10,980 nucleotides of DNA, from contig JAHENP010000061.1 in assembly GCA_018609965.1 (NCBI GenBank), forward strand, positions 1-10,980. The letters are read 5' to 3'. Positions 4,622-10,980 of this stretch are shown one piece after another (within the stretch, counting starts at the first letter, position 1; each line of letters opens with the position of its first letter). The translations under genes were made by a program, and so were the position numbers. This stretch comes from Haloferacaceae archaeon. GTDB lineage: Archaea; Halobacteriota; Halobacteria; Halobacteriales; Haloferacaceae. The notes beneath the pieces are model-generated. The model saw nothing but the letters and a program-made list of their open reading frames with translations. It searched no databases and was not told the origin of the DNA.

Positions 4622-4765
4622 CTGGTCTGTGACACTGCCCGACGACAGAGACGAGTAGCGACGTCGACTCCCGATACCGTCCGAGAACATTGTCAACCGG
4701 CGACGCTGGTCTGTGAGAACAGCTGGTAGCGACGCCGACCTGCAGAACCGGCGACGCGTCGCCGG
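4622..4765. repeat. Convergent spacer with short direct repeats and a perfect palindrome
   Basis: The 237-bp spacer between the last peptide gene and the spt5 stop has no convincing ORF. It holds CTGGTCTGTGA at 4622-4632 and 4706-4716, GTAGCGACG at 4655-4663 and 4726-4734, and AACCGGCGACG at 4695-4705 and 4746-4756. An 18-bp perfect palindrome, CCGGCGACGCGTCGCCGG, spans 4748-4765. The palindrome lies 38-55 bp past the spt5 stop and could be a hairpin in the spt5 mRNA 3' end. The direct repeats look like a decayed duplication of about 70-85 bp. Confidence 0.5.
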
Positions 4766-4802
4766 CTCGGTCTGTCGCTTTCGCCGCCCGAGTCGCCTCG
4801 GA

Positions 4803-5258
4803 CTACCGTTCGTCGCTGTCCAACACCCGAATCTGGTCGCCACGCACCGTCACCGGGATCGGGACGGTCGCCTCGTACAGCTCGACGGTGACCTGGTCTT
4901 TCCCCTCGTCGATCCGTTGGACCTGCGCCTTCTCTCCTTTGAACGGCCCGGCGATCAGTTCCACGATGTCGCCTTCGGCAATCCCCTCCACGTCCGGGGT
5001 CGGCGAGAGGAAGTGTTCCACCTCGGTCATCGACGACCGCCCCGCCTCGCCGTCTGGCCCCTCGACGAGCCCGCGGGCGTGTGGAATCTCCTCCAGTGTC
5101 CGTCGGATCGCGGCGTCGTCGTCCGCCTCGACGAGCACGTAGCTGGTCAACTGGTCGGGAGCGAGCGCGGCGTGGATCGACGGCTCCTCCTTGCTGGCGA
5201 CCATGTCTGCCACCGTCCGTTCCTGGCTCGCGGTGGTCTTCACTGAGTAGATCGGCAC
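4803..5258 (-). CDS. spt5: Transcription elongation factor Spt5 (archaeal NusG)
   Basis: 151 residues, the normal length for archaeal Spt5. The N-terminal NGN domain begins MPIYSVKTTASQE and contains SYVLVEADDDAAIR (about 79 residues); it binds the RNA polymerase clamp and Spt4 to keep elongation processive. A linker leads to the KOW domain (about residues 93-125, GDIVELIAGPFKGEKAQVQRID), which contacts the ribosome or RNA. The GTG start directly follows the secE stop (TGAGTG), so the two are translationally coupled. It is convergent with the peptide array. Nothing in the sequence looks abnormal. Confidence 0.96.
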   Translation of the reverse strand: MPIYSVKTTASQERTVADMVASKEEPSIHAALAPDQLTSYVLVEADDDAAIRRTLEEIPHARGLVEGPDGEAGRSSMTEVEHFLSPTPDVEGIAEGDIVELIAGPFKGEKAQVQRIDEGKDQVTVELYEATVPIPVTVRGDQIRVLDSDER

Positions 5259-5432
5259 TCAGACCCCTCCCGTGACGAAGAACATGATCACGTAGATGAG
5301 GAACCCGATGAGCCCGACGAGGAACACGCCGGCACCGGCGATCTTCGACACCTGGGAGAACTCCTCCCACTCGGGCTGACTCGCCAGCTTGAGCACCCGT
5401 ACGTACTCGCTCAGTTCGTACTTCACGTCCAT
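5259..5432 (-). CDS. secE: Protein translocase subunit SecE (Sec61 gamma)
   Basis: 57 residues with an amphipathic N-terminal helix ([23 protein letters not shown]) and one transmembrane helix (about residues 31-54), the standard architecture of archaeal SecE. It clamps SecY in the Sec translocon of the cytoplasmic membrane. The ATG at 5432 sits behind a TATA-like box. The longer reading frame upstream has haloarchaeal non-coding character and crosses that promoter. The gene order secE-spt5 is conserved in archaea; in many haloarchaea ftsZ1 precedes secE, but here a divergent gene is found instead. Confidence 0.94.
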   Translation of the reverse strand: MDVKYELSEYVRVLKLASQPEWEEFSQVSKIAGAGVFLVGLIGFLIYVIMFFVTGGV

Positions 5433-5459
5433 ATTACCGGCAGTACAGAGCGGCGACTC

Positions 5460-5467
5460 GTATATCT
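5460..5467 (-). promoter_or_regulatory. TATA box of secE-spt5
   Basis: On the minus strand this reads AGATATAC, centred about 31 bp before the secE ATG, giving a leader of only a few nucleotides at most. It is the only AT-rich block in the spacer on this side. Confidence 0.6.
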
Positions 5468-5534
5468 GACGGTACACCCGCCGAACGCGGCCGCGTGTGT
5501 CGCCACGGGCTCCCGCCCGACTCCAGAGCGGTGG

Positions 5535-5541
5535 GGTTAAC
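5535..5541 (+). promoter_or_regulatory. Candidate TATA box of the Vms1-like gene
   Basis: GGTTAAC is centred about 29 bp before the GTG at 5567, in otherwise GC-rich DNA. It supports 5567 over the longer frame that begins upstream of it. Confidence 0.5.
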
Positions 5542-5566
5542 AGCCGTCCGCCCCCCACCGCCGGAC

Positions 5567-6472
5567 GTGATCGACCGACTCCTCGGGCGCGCCGGGCTGA
5601 AAGCCGAGATCGCGGAGCTGCGCGAGGAACGCGACTCGTTGGCCGCCCAACTGGACGCGGAGTCGGAGCGCCGCCGCGAGGCCGTCCGCGACCGGCAGGC
5701 CGCCGAGGAACGCGTCAACCAACTCGAAACGCGAATCGAAACCTTGGAGCATCGGATCGAGACGCTGGAGGACCGAGGCGACCACGAGGAGGAGACGGGA
5801 GCCGTCGACGTCCGTGGCCGGGAACGACTCACCCGTGACCGACTCCGCGAGGTGCTCGACCGACTCCGGAGTGTCGACACCGGCCGCGAGGGGGCGTTAT
5901 CCGCGGCCGTCGACGACACGCTCCCGGAGCCGGTGACCGACGCGTTGGGTGACCGCGCGCCGGCCGCCCGGCGTGTCGCGCCGGCACTGATATACCACGA
6001 CGACGCCGGCCTCGTCAGCGTCGCGCTTGATCCGCCGATCCACCCCGCGCCGTTCCACGAGTGGGGCGACGGGTTCCGGGTCGACGACGGCTGGTTCCGT
6101 CCGACCGGCCGGTTCGGCTTCGCGCTCGTCCGGTCGGACACGTTCGCCGCCGGCGTCTACGAGGGGAGCGAGCGGCGCTCCTTCGACCGGTTCCGTTCTG
6201 ACGTGACGAGTGAACACGACAAAGGTGGGTTCTCACAGGCCCGGTTCGAACGCCGCCGCGAAGGAGAGATCGACGACCACCTCGACCGGGTCGAGACGGC
6301 ACTGACCGATCTCGACGCCGAGCGACTGATCGTGGTCGGTGAGTCGACGGCGCTGTCGCGGCTCTCCGTCGACGCGACACACACCGCGACCGCCGACGCC
6401 ACCGGCGCCGACGAGGCCGCACTCGACGACGCCTTCCGCGACTTCTGGACGACCGAGTTGACGCTGTTGTAG
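5567..6472 (+). CDS. Vms1/ANKZF1-like peptidyl-tRNA hydrolase (VLRF1-type release factor)
   Basis: 301 residues from GTG 5567. Residues 12-72 are a heptad-rich coiled coil ([19 protein letters not shown]... [12 protein letters not shown]). The central domain (about 135-265) has the eRF1-like fold of the Vms1/VLRF1 family; the diagnostic loop [13 protein letters not shown] (218-230) carries the catalytic Gln (Q224) that takes the place of the GGQ motif. The family frees nascent chains from tRNA on stalled large ribosomal subunits in ribosome-associated quality control. Haloarchaeal homologues are common and carry this coiled coil in place of the eukaryotic zinc finger and ankyrin parts. The segment [13 protein letters not shown] (254-266) fits the end of the domain. 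Divergent from secE-spt5, with which it shares a translation and export theme. Confidence 0.88.
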   Translation: MIDRLLGRAGLKAEIAELREERDSLAAQLDAESERRREAVRDRQAAEERVNQLETRIETLEHRIETLEDRGDHEEETGAVDVRGRERLTRDRLREVLDRLRSVDTGREGALSAAVDDTLPEPVTDALGDRAPAARRVAPALIYHDDAGLVSVALDPPIHPAPFHEWGDGFRVDDGWFRPTGRFGFALVRSDTFAAGVYEGSERRSFDRFRSDVTSEHDKGGFSQARFERRREGEIDDHLDRVETALTDLDAERLIVVGESTALSRLSVDATHTATADATGADEAALDDAFRDFWTTELTLL

Positions 6473-6484
6473 CCGTCCGATCGG

Positions 6485-6997
6485 TCACCAGTCCACGTCG
6501 AAGACGGTTTCGTCTGACGCCGACTCGTCGACACGCACTCTGGCGTACGCTGTCCCGCTCAGCTCCGCGGTTCCCTTTAACATCCCCTCCTCCCACGCGA
6601 CCGGGTACGGCGTTGTCGACACCACACGGGCGGTCGACTCGTCCGTCTGCTCGAAGCCGTACTTGCCGGGAGCGCCGCGGTGGTTGTCCTCGTAGGCGTC
6701 CGTCAGCCGTTCGAGCGCCGCGGCCGGCTGGTCGTGCCCCGCCGCCCAGTCGGCGAACCGCGGCGTCGACTCGCCGATCTTCGTCAGCGCGTTCTCTCCG
6801 GTGTCCGCCTCAACCGTGTGGAGCACCGCCAGGAAGTCGTCCAACGGGTACCACTCCGTCGGCTGTGGGTCCGGCTTCTCGATCCCGGCGTCGTCCAACA
6901 TCCGCCGCATCCGGCTCTGGAACACGGACATCACGCCGTCGAGACACACCTGCACCGTCTCGCCGATCACGTCACCCTCCACGTCGGGCGTGTTCAC
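6485..6997 (-). CDS. Uncharacterised protein coupled to the sulfurtransferase
   Basis: 170 residues starting at a GTG that overlaps the sulfurtransferase stop (GTGA, 4 nt), so the two are co-transcribed and coupled. I do not recognise the family with confidence. The N-terminal half is helical (VCLDGVMSVFQSRMRRMLDDAGI). A Trp-Tyr-Pro-Leu-Asp motif (WYPLDDFLAVLHTVEADTGENALTKIG, about 49-75) has a faint likeness to heme-NO-binding or V4R-like sensor domains, where a similar W-x-P-L-x-x-F-L segment is followed by G-x-x-x-L-x-x-I-G. The C-terminal third is beta-rich (YPVAWEEGMLKGTAELSGTAYARVRVDES). One Cys (C18). No membrane segment. The likeness is an impression from motif spacing only. Confidence 0.75.
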   Translation of the reverse strand: MNTPDVEGDVIGETVQVCLDGVMSVFQSRMRRMLDDAGIEKPDPQPTEWYPLDDFLAVLHTVEADTGENALTKIGESTPRFADWAAGHDQPAAALERLTDAYEDNHRGAPGKYGFEQTDESTARVVSTTPYPVAWEEGMLKGTAELSGTAYARVRVDESASDETVFDVDW

Positions 6998-7869
6998 GCG
7001 CCGTCACCCCCGTCGTCGTCGGGCTCTGGCCCCGTCACGACTCGTGTCTCCGGCGCGTCCGTCCAGTCTGTCCACGAGCCGTCGTAGTTGACCGCCTGTT
7101 CGTCCAACAGTTCCTCGATCACGAACCAGGTGATCGACGACCGTTCGCCGATCCGGCAGTAGGTGACCGTCCCCGTCTCGCCGATCACGTCGTCGTACAC
7201 CGCTCGGAGCGCCGGCTCCGGCCGGAACCGACCGTCGGCGGCGACAGCCTCACCCCACGGGACGTTCTCCGCGGTCGGGACGTGGCCCTCGGCTTCGGTC
7301 GTGTCGGGGACCTCCGCCGGCGGCTTCTCCCCACGGTACTCCATCGGGTTCCGCACGTCGACGATGTTCTCCTCTGAGTCCACTGCGGCCTGCACCTCCG
7401 TGCGGTCGGCTCTGATCGACTCCACTCTGCCGGAGACGGTGTACTCGCGGGTCGTGTACTCCGGTTTGGTGGTCGCCGTCTCGTACCCCTCCAGCTCCCA
7501 GTAACGGCGGCCGCCGTCGAGCAGTCGCACGTCGGCGTGTTCGTAGTACCGCAACACCCACAGCGCGTGGCCGGCGAACCAGTTCGCCCGGTCACCGTAC
7601 ACCACGACTGTCGTCTCCGGGGTGATCCCCAGCCCACCCAACAACGACGACAGCCCGTCGGGGTCGACGAGATCACCACCCAGACCGTCGACGATGTCCG
7701 TCTCCCAGTCGATCTGGACGGCGCCCGGAATGTGCCAGTCGTCGTACACTTCTGGTTTCATATCCACCTCGACAAGCCGCACGTCCGGGTCGTCCGACCG
7801 AATCGTGTCGAGGTTGTCCTGCACCCACTCTGCCGTGGCGACCGACTCGTGGTTCTCGTAGTGTGACAC
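6994..7869 (-). CDS. Two-domain sulfurtransferase (rhodanese family)
   Basis: 291 residues with two rhodanese domains. The N-terminal domain (about 10-135) has DDWHIPGAVQIDW (43-55) and LLDGGRRYWELEG (116-128), but its active-site loop reads YGDRAN (91-96), without Cys, as usual for the inactive half. The C-terminal domain (about 150-275) has IVDVRNPMEYRGE (169-181) and the catalytic loop CRIGER (238-243) with Cys238, then NYDGSWTDW (261-269). It belongs to the thiosulfate/3-mercaptopyruvate sulfurtransferase group; CRxGxR loops are typical of thiosulfate-type enzymes. It acts in the cytoplasm, moving sulfane sulfur to acceptors. GTG start behind a good promoter; the acidic tail PEPDDDGGDGA is a halophilic trait. 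Coupled by overlap to the next gene. Confidence 0.93.
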   Translation of the reverse strand: MSHYENHESVATAEWVQDNLDTIRSDDPDVRLVEVDMKPEVYDDWHIPGAVQIDWETDIVDGLGGDLVDPDGLSSLLGGLGITPETTVVVYGDRANWFAGHALWVLRYYEHADVRLLDGGRRYWELEGYETATTKPEYTTREYTVSGRVESIRADRTEVQAAVDSEENIVDVRNPMEYRGEKPPAEVPDTTEAEGHVPTAENVPWGEAVAADGRFRPEPALRAVYDDVIGETGTVTYCRIGERSSITWFVIEELLDEQAVNYDGSWTDWTDAPETRVVTGPEPDDDGGDGA

Positions 7870-7892
7870 GACTACGGGGTAGAAGGTCGATC

Positions 7893-7900
7893 ACTAAAAG
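7893..7900 (-). promoter_or_regulatory. TATA box of the sulfurtransferase operon
   Basis: On the minus strand CTTTTAGT, centred 27 bp before the GTG at 7869, within an AT-rich spacer (7886-7925). The spacing fits a leaderless transcript. Confidence 0.65.
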
Positions 7901-7930
7901 ATTATCCGACAGTTCTAAAACCTGGTTATG

Positions 7931-9232
7931 TCAACAAGCACAGTAGTACTCCCGGCCGCCGAACGCCGTCCGGATCGCCTTCGTGGCCGGGCCGGGGTCG
8001 GACGGGCGGTAGACGCCGGTCGTGAACGCGGGGTCGTCCTCGAATGCCCCGGAGACGAGCGCCCCCCACTCCTCACGCGAGAGGGCGTCCTGGAACGCGG
8101 GTGTCGTCGCACACAGCTCCAGATAGTCCGGGAGGTACACCCACCGAGCGTCACCCACCTCGTCGCGACCCGCACCGCCGACAGCGACCGCGGGGTCGAC
8201 ACCCTCGACGGTCGCGGCGTACGCCGCCGCCGGGAGGTTCGCCCCCGCCGCGACTGTCGTCGAGATCCACTTCCACGGGCGGGTGTTTATATCCAACAAC
8301 ACGTACGTCTCCTGGTCGGTGTCGTAGACGAACTCCGCCTCGCTGATCCCGTGATACCCCGTCTCGTCGAGCACCGACAACGCCCGCCGCGTGACGGCGG
8401 GTTCCTCGACCGTCTCGACGAGACAGGAGGTGCCGAACCCCTGTGGGTACCGCACTGCCGCGTTCCCCACGACGCCCAGCGCGTCGTGGTCTGCGACCGG
8501 CCCCTTGCCGACGCCGGCGAACGACGGGCCGTCTGCCGGCGGTCGGTACGACGCGAGCGAGGCGTCCCGACCGGGCTCGACTGAGACAGCCTCCTGGACG
8601 AGCACCCGTGCGTCCGCCTCGCGTGCCGCCTGGACGGTGTCGTCGAACTCGGCGCGGTCGGTCGCGCGCACGACGTTCGTCCCGAACGCCTCCTCGAACT
8701 TCCGTTTGTGTGCGGGTTTGATCACCAACGGGAACCCGCCGACGGCGTCGATCGCTGTGTCGGCGCTCGTCTCCGTCAGGTCTCGGGTCTCCGGGTACGG
8801 GACGCCGTGTTCCTCGGCGAGCGCGTAGAGATTCGCCTTGTCGAGCACGCGGTCCACATCCCGGTCGAAAGAGAGCCGCACGCCCTCCGGCTGGGTGTCG
8901 GCGAACCCGCGCACCCACTCGTCCATACACGGGAACGCGACCGCCTCCGTCCCCAGCTCGGCGACGAGCGAGGCCACGTCCGCTCGGAACCCGTCCGGAT
9001 CGTCCAACGGGTAGGTGACGGCGCCGGCGAAGTCGACGGCGTCGGATGATGGCGCGACGCCGTCGCCGGCGCCGCGGTCGAGCGCGATCACCGGCACGTC
9101 GGCCGCCGCGAGCGCCCGCGCGACGCTCACGCCGGTCACATGTGCGTTCGCGACCAACGCCGGCGGTCGGTCGAAGCTGGCCTCGGCCAACGCGTCTCGG
9201 AGCCCGGCCGTCGAGTGGAACTGATCTGCCAT
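7931..9232 (-). CDS. ATP-grasp carboxylate-amine ligase
   Basis: 433 residues from the ATG at 9232; the open frame continues upstream, but that part has no protein-like character and crosses the promoter. An N-terminal Rossmann-like preATP-grasp domain (about 22-125, VANAHVTGVSVARALAAADV) is followed by the ATP-grasp fold: DKANLYALAEEHGVPYPET (131-149), VIKPA with Lys172, VLVQEAV with Glu214, and SEAEFVYD...YVLLDINTRPWKW (298-322) with acidic and Asn residues for Mg-ATP. These enzymes join a carboxylate to an amine through an acyl phosphate. Long relatives occur in haloarchaea as carboxylate-amine ligases; the substrates are unknown. It is a single gene. The C-terminus YYCAC is unusual, with two Cys as the last and third-last residues. 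Confidence 0.87.
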   Translation of the reverse strand: MADQFHSTAGLRDALAEASFDRPPALVANAHVTGVSVARALAAADVPVIALDRGAGDGVAPSSDAVDFAGAVTYPLDDPDGFRADVASLVAELGTEAVAFPCMDEWVRGFADTQPEGVRLSFDRDVDRVLDKANLYALAEEHGVPYPETRDLTETSADTAIDAVGGFPLVIKPAHKRKFEEAFGTNVVRATDRAEFDDTVQAAREADARVLVQEAVSVEPGRDASLASYRPPADGPSFAGVGKGPVADHDALGVVGNAAVRYPQGFGTSCLVETVEEPAVTRRALSVLDETGYHGISEAEFVYDTDQETYVLLDINTRPWKWISTTVAAGANLPAAAYAATVEGVDPAVAVGGAGRDEVGDARWVYLPDYLELCATTPAFQDALSREEWGALVSGAFEDDPAFTTGVYRPSDPGPATKAIRTAFGGREYYCAC

Positions 9233-9253
9233 ACCGTCGGCTGGGGACGCGGG

Positions 9254-9260
9254 GGTAAAG
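9254..9260 (-). promoter_or_regulatory. TATA box of the ATP-grasp gene
   Basis: On the minus strand CTTTACC, centred 25 bp before the ATG at 9232 in a GC-rich spacer, consistent with a leaderless start. Confidence 0.5.
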
Positions 9261-9350
9261 TCGTCGGCGAAGCGGCGCCGCTCGTCGCCGACTACGTCGC
9301 CTATCGCCGACGACACCGCCGAGTCAGATACCGCCCGAGTCGCTCCGGGC

Positions 9351-9360
9351 GGGTTAAGCC
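9351..9360 (+). promoter_or_regulatory. TATA box of the DUF5813-like gene
   Basis: GGGTTAAGCC is centred 27 bp before the GTG at 9383 and decides that start against longer upstream forms of the frame. Confidence 0.55.
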
Positions 9361-9382
9361 GCTCGGGACCCTCTCGTCGGCT

Positions 9383-9877
9383 GTGAGCGACACGACGCCA
9401 GACCGGGCGCTGCGCGCGTTCCGGAGCCACGACTCGTTGGACGACCCGGACGCAGACGGCACCGTCCGGGTGACGACCACCCCGTTCGACGCGACCGTCG
9501 CCGCCAGCGACGGCGCCGACGGCCGGATCGAGTTCGCCGTCACCGCCCGCGTGCCGACGCTGTCGACGGTGACAGAAGACGAGGTCGCCGATGTCGTCGA
9601 AGACGGCTGGGCCGACACGTTCCGGCGGCGTGTCGAGAACATCGGTGCCGTCACCGCTGGCAGTCACGACCTCACGCCACAGGTCGAACGCGACGGCGAG
9701 GAATTGGTCGTCACTGCGAGCCTGTCGGATCTCGACCACGACCGCGGCGCGAACGACGCCGTCGCGGTCGTCGACTACGTCGAAGGAACGTACGTGCAGG
9801 GTGTGATCCCGGGCTACAACTACACCCCGCCTGTCGACGGGCTGATCGACGCCGCGCGGGCCGCCGGGGGAGGGTAG
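9383..9877 (+). CDS. DUF5813-like haloarchaeal protein
   Basis: 164 residues. The features I associate with the haloarchaeal DUF5813 family are visible: an N-terminal helix (PDRALRAFRSHDSL), beta strands around TTTPFDATVAAS, the segment ARVPTLSTVTEDEVADVVEDGWADTF (about 54-79), and the end VVDYVEGTYVQGVIPGYNYTPPVDGL. The protein is acidic and soluble with no Cys. The function of the family is unknown; it is restricted to Halobacteria as far as I recall. Divergent from the ATP-grasp gene across a 150-bp spacer holding both promoters, and converging on a small minus-strand gene 3 bp past its stop. Confidence 0.8.
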   Translation: MSDTTPDRALRAFRSHDSLDDPDADGTVRVTTTPFDATVAASDGADGRIEFAVTARVPTLSTVTEDEVADVVEDGWADTFRRRVENIGAVTAGSHDLTPQVERDGEELVVTASLSDLDHDRGANDAVAVVDYVEGTYVQGVIPGYNYTPPVDGLIDAARAAGGG

Positions 9878-9880
9878 ACA

Positions 9881-10057
9881 CTAGCCGTCTTCACACTCAC
9901 ACCACTTGCAGTCGTTGCGGTACTGGACACCGCCGGGTGTGCCCGGTCGGTCCCACTGGTCGAACTCGTCGACCGGGACCTGCCGACCGCCGGCGCCGTC
10001 GACCATCGGACAGTCGGCGTCGTGGAGTGTGCCAGCGTAGACGACCGGCTCAGTCAC
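9881..10057 (-). CDS. Small Cys protein, 58 residues, possible zinc-binding
   Basis: A short GTG-started frame beginning MTEPVVYAGTLHDADCPMVDG and ending YRNDCKWCECEDG. Four Cys: C16 in DCPM, C50, C53 and C55 in the tail CKWCEC. A lone CP followed by a late CxxCxC cluster suggests a small metal-binding fold. Codon use and acidic composition match the neighbours, which supports a real gene. No strong TATA box is seen; GCTTCAAC (minus strand, 10080-10087) is a weak candidate. It converges on the DUF5813-like gene with 3 bp between stops and lies 70 bp downstream of the next minus-strand gene. Function unknown. Confidence 0.65.
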   Translation of the reverse strand: MTEPVVYAGTLHDADCPMVDGAGGRQVPVDEFDQWDRPGTPGGVQYRNDCKWCECEDG

Positions 10058-10127
10058 ATCAGAAGGAATGGTGCCAGGGTGTTGAAGCTCACGGTGCGTC
10101 TCCTCGGCTTGATGCGTTGCCGGCAGA

Positions 10128-10412
10128 CTAGTGAGAGTGGCCCATCGCTTCTTCGAGACTCTGGCCGAACCGGTCCTCGAACAGCTCCGCCATCGTCGAC
10201 TCGATGTCGGCGACCTGCTCGCCCGCCTCCCCCTCGGTGTGGTGGACGATCATGTGCGCCTGCTGTGCGAACGACTGGACGACCAGATCGTTCACGACTT
10301 CCGCCGGCTGTTGTCCTTGCTGTGCCAGCAGGTCGACGAGCCCCGACGCCAACTCCACGTCTGCCGTCTCGCCGTCCGGTGCCTCTACGGTGTAGGTCTC
10401 TGTGTCGACCAT
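10128..10412 (-). CDS. Small acidic haloarchaeal protein, 94 residues
   Basis: Starts at the ATG at 10412, 26 bp behind a strong TATA box; the open frame upstream of the promoter is not coding. The sequence begins MVDTETYTVEAPDGETADVE, then an amphipathic helical part (LVDLLAQQGQQPAEVVNDLVVQSF), and ends with a His-containing stretch (HMIVHHTEGEA) and ...EEAMGHSH. No Cys, no membrane helix. It looks like a short conserved haloarchaeal protein of unknown role. The scattered His (HMIVHH, GHSH) could bind metal, but this is only suggestive. Confidence 0.78.
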   Translation of the reverse strand: MVDTETYTVEAPDGETADVELASGLVDLLAQQGQQPAEVVNDLVVQSFAQQAHMIVHHTEGEAGEQVADIESTMAELFEDRFGQSLEEAMGHSH

Positions 10413-10434
10413 ACGCACCGTGGCAGTCTCGAAC

Positions 10435-10442
10435 AAATAAAT
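10435..10442 (-). promoter_or_regulatory. TATA box of the 94-residue protein gene
   Basis: ATTTATTT on the minus strand, centred 26 bp before the ATG at 10412; the best TATA match in the right half of the window. Confidence 0.7.
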
Positions 10443-10511
10443 GTGCGCTGGTCGCCCTCGACGGGCGCATGAGAGACCGTGATGGTTCTGGGAGTCGGTC
10501 GTCACCGACGG

Positions 10512-10647
10512 CCACCCAATCGCCGTCAGTGTCAGTCGTCGCCGGTCACACAATCCCCGTCGGTGTCAGTCGTCGCCGATCACCCAATCGCCGTCGGTGT
10601 CAGTCGTCGCCAGTCACCCAATCCCCGTCGGTGTCAGTCGTCACCGG
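10512..10647. repeat. Four 34-bp tandem repeats overlapping the 3' end of trxB
   Basis: Units run 10512-10545, 10546-10579, 10580-10613 and 10614-10647, all exactly 34 bp and differing at a few positions each. On the plus strand a unit begins (T/C)CAC(C/A)CAATC and ends GTCAGTCGTC(G/A)CC plus two bases. On the minus strand each carries GACGACTGACACC, so each copies the last codons Asp-Asp-stop of trxB. The last unit overlaps the trxB stop at 10636-10634. A degenerate partial unit may lie at 10490-10510. There are no unique spacers. Confidence 0.88.
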
Positions 10648-10980
10648 CGGCAGCCGTCTCGCTGCCGGTGGCAGTCACCTCGGCGGCCGACTCCAGCCAC
10701 TCGTCGGCGTCGAGTGCGGCTTTACAACCCATCCCGGCGGCCGTCACCGCCTGCTGGTAGTGGTGGTCGACGACGTCGCCGGCGCCGAAGATACCGGGCA
10801 CGTCCGTCTCCGTCTGGCCGCCGCCGGTGCCGCCGTGGGTCGTGATGTACCCCCGGTCGTCCAGGTCGACGCCGGTGTCTGCCAGATACCCCGTGTTCGG
10901 GGTGTGGCCGATGGCGTAGAACACTGCTCCGACGTCGAAGTCGAACTGTTCGACCTCGTCTGCGTACGAGGGATCGTCCA
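10634..10980 (-). CDS. trxB: Thioredoxin-disulfide reductase, C-terminal part, cut by window edge
   Basis: The visible C-terminal 114 residues or so read into the window from the right edge. They include FYAIGHTPNT and the FAD-contact motif PGIFGAGDVVDHHYQQAVTAAG followed by MGCKAALDADEWL, which is diagnostic of the TrxB family (G-x-F-A-A-G-D-x-x-D, R/Q-Q-x-x-T-A-A-G). TrxB passes electrons from NAD(P)H through FAD and a redox Cys pair to thioredoxin; the Cys pair lies outside the window. After the domain ends, an Ala/Thr/Glu-rich tail (ESAAEVTATGSETAAAGDD) extends the protein, and its final residues form the first unit of the downstream tandem repeat. Confidence 0.93.
   Translation of the reverse strand, partial: DDPSYADEVEQFDFDVGAVFYAIGHTPNTGYLADTGVDLDDRGYITTHGGTGGGQTETDVPGIFGAGDVVDHHYQQAVTAAGMGCKAALDADEWLESAAEVTATGSETAAAGDD

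Noticed and set aside
3659..4843. Several long minus-strand frames across the peptide array
   Set aside because: They repeat with the array, are Arg/Ser/Gly-rich and unlike haloarchaeal proteins. The plus-strand frames show codon-level selection.
9233..9739. Extension of the ATP-grasp protein to 602 residues
   Set aside because: The extra part overlaps the DUF5813-like gene in antisense and crosses a TATA box placed correctly for the ATG at 9232.
10512..10647. CRISPR array from evenly spaced 34-bp units
   Set aside because: The units abut with no unique spacers and include the trxB stop codon; this is a tandem duplication.
1..10980. tRNA or rRNA genes
   Set aside because: No cloverleaf-like sequence or GGTTCGAATCC-type T-loop was found by eye on either strand.

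Overview
The window comes from a haloarchaeon (class Halobacteria). GC is high almost throughout, proteins are strongly acidic, many starts are GTG, and several genes have an AT-rich TATA-like box about 25-30 bp before the start codon, which fits leaderless transcripts. Recognisable archaeal genes include Spt5, SecE (Sec61 gamma type), a Vms1/VLRF1-like release factor and thioredoxin reductase. No genus can be named from the sequence alone.

Layout, left to right. (1) 1-540 is an accessory, lower-GC patch. It holds the 3' end of an IS200/IS605-type tnpB with its right-end hairpin, then a cysteine-rich ORF on the minus strand that stops at the IS edge and collides head-on with the next gene. 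(2) 496-2378 has a glycosylatable lipoprotein, a small three-helix membrane protein and a YdjM-type membrane hydrolase. (3) 2410-3675 has a degenerate PHP-type phosphoesterase whose 3' end is followed by decayed 26-bp tandem repeats, and a small protein with two C2H2 zinc fingers. (4) 3676-4565 is the most unusual part: an AT-rich control region followed by five tandem genes for nearly identical 39-42 residue acidic peptides, each with its own Shine-Dalgarno sequence. (5) 4803-6472 is a core information-processing block: secE-spt5 on the minus strand, divergent from the Vms1-like gene. (6) 6485-9232 has a two-domain sulfurtransferase translationally coupled to an unknown gene, then an ATP-grasp carboxylate-amine ligase. 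(7) 9383-10980 holds a DUF5813-like gene, a 58-residue Cys protein, a 94-residue acidic protein, and the 3' end of trxB followed by four 34-bp tandem repeats that begin inside its last codons.

Most genes look like single, separately transcribed housekeeping or conserved haloarchaeal genes. The coupled units are secE-spt5 (stop and start codons abut), the sulfurtransferase with its downstream gene (4-nt GTGA overlap), and the five-peptide array. The array is the best candidate for an undescribed system. Copies differ mostly at synonymous sites, so the peptide sequence itself is under selection. The C-terminal half is nearly invariant, the N-terminal half drifts, and no processing enzyme or known peptide-modification gene lies beside it in this window.
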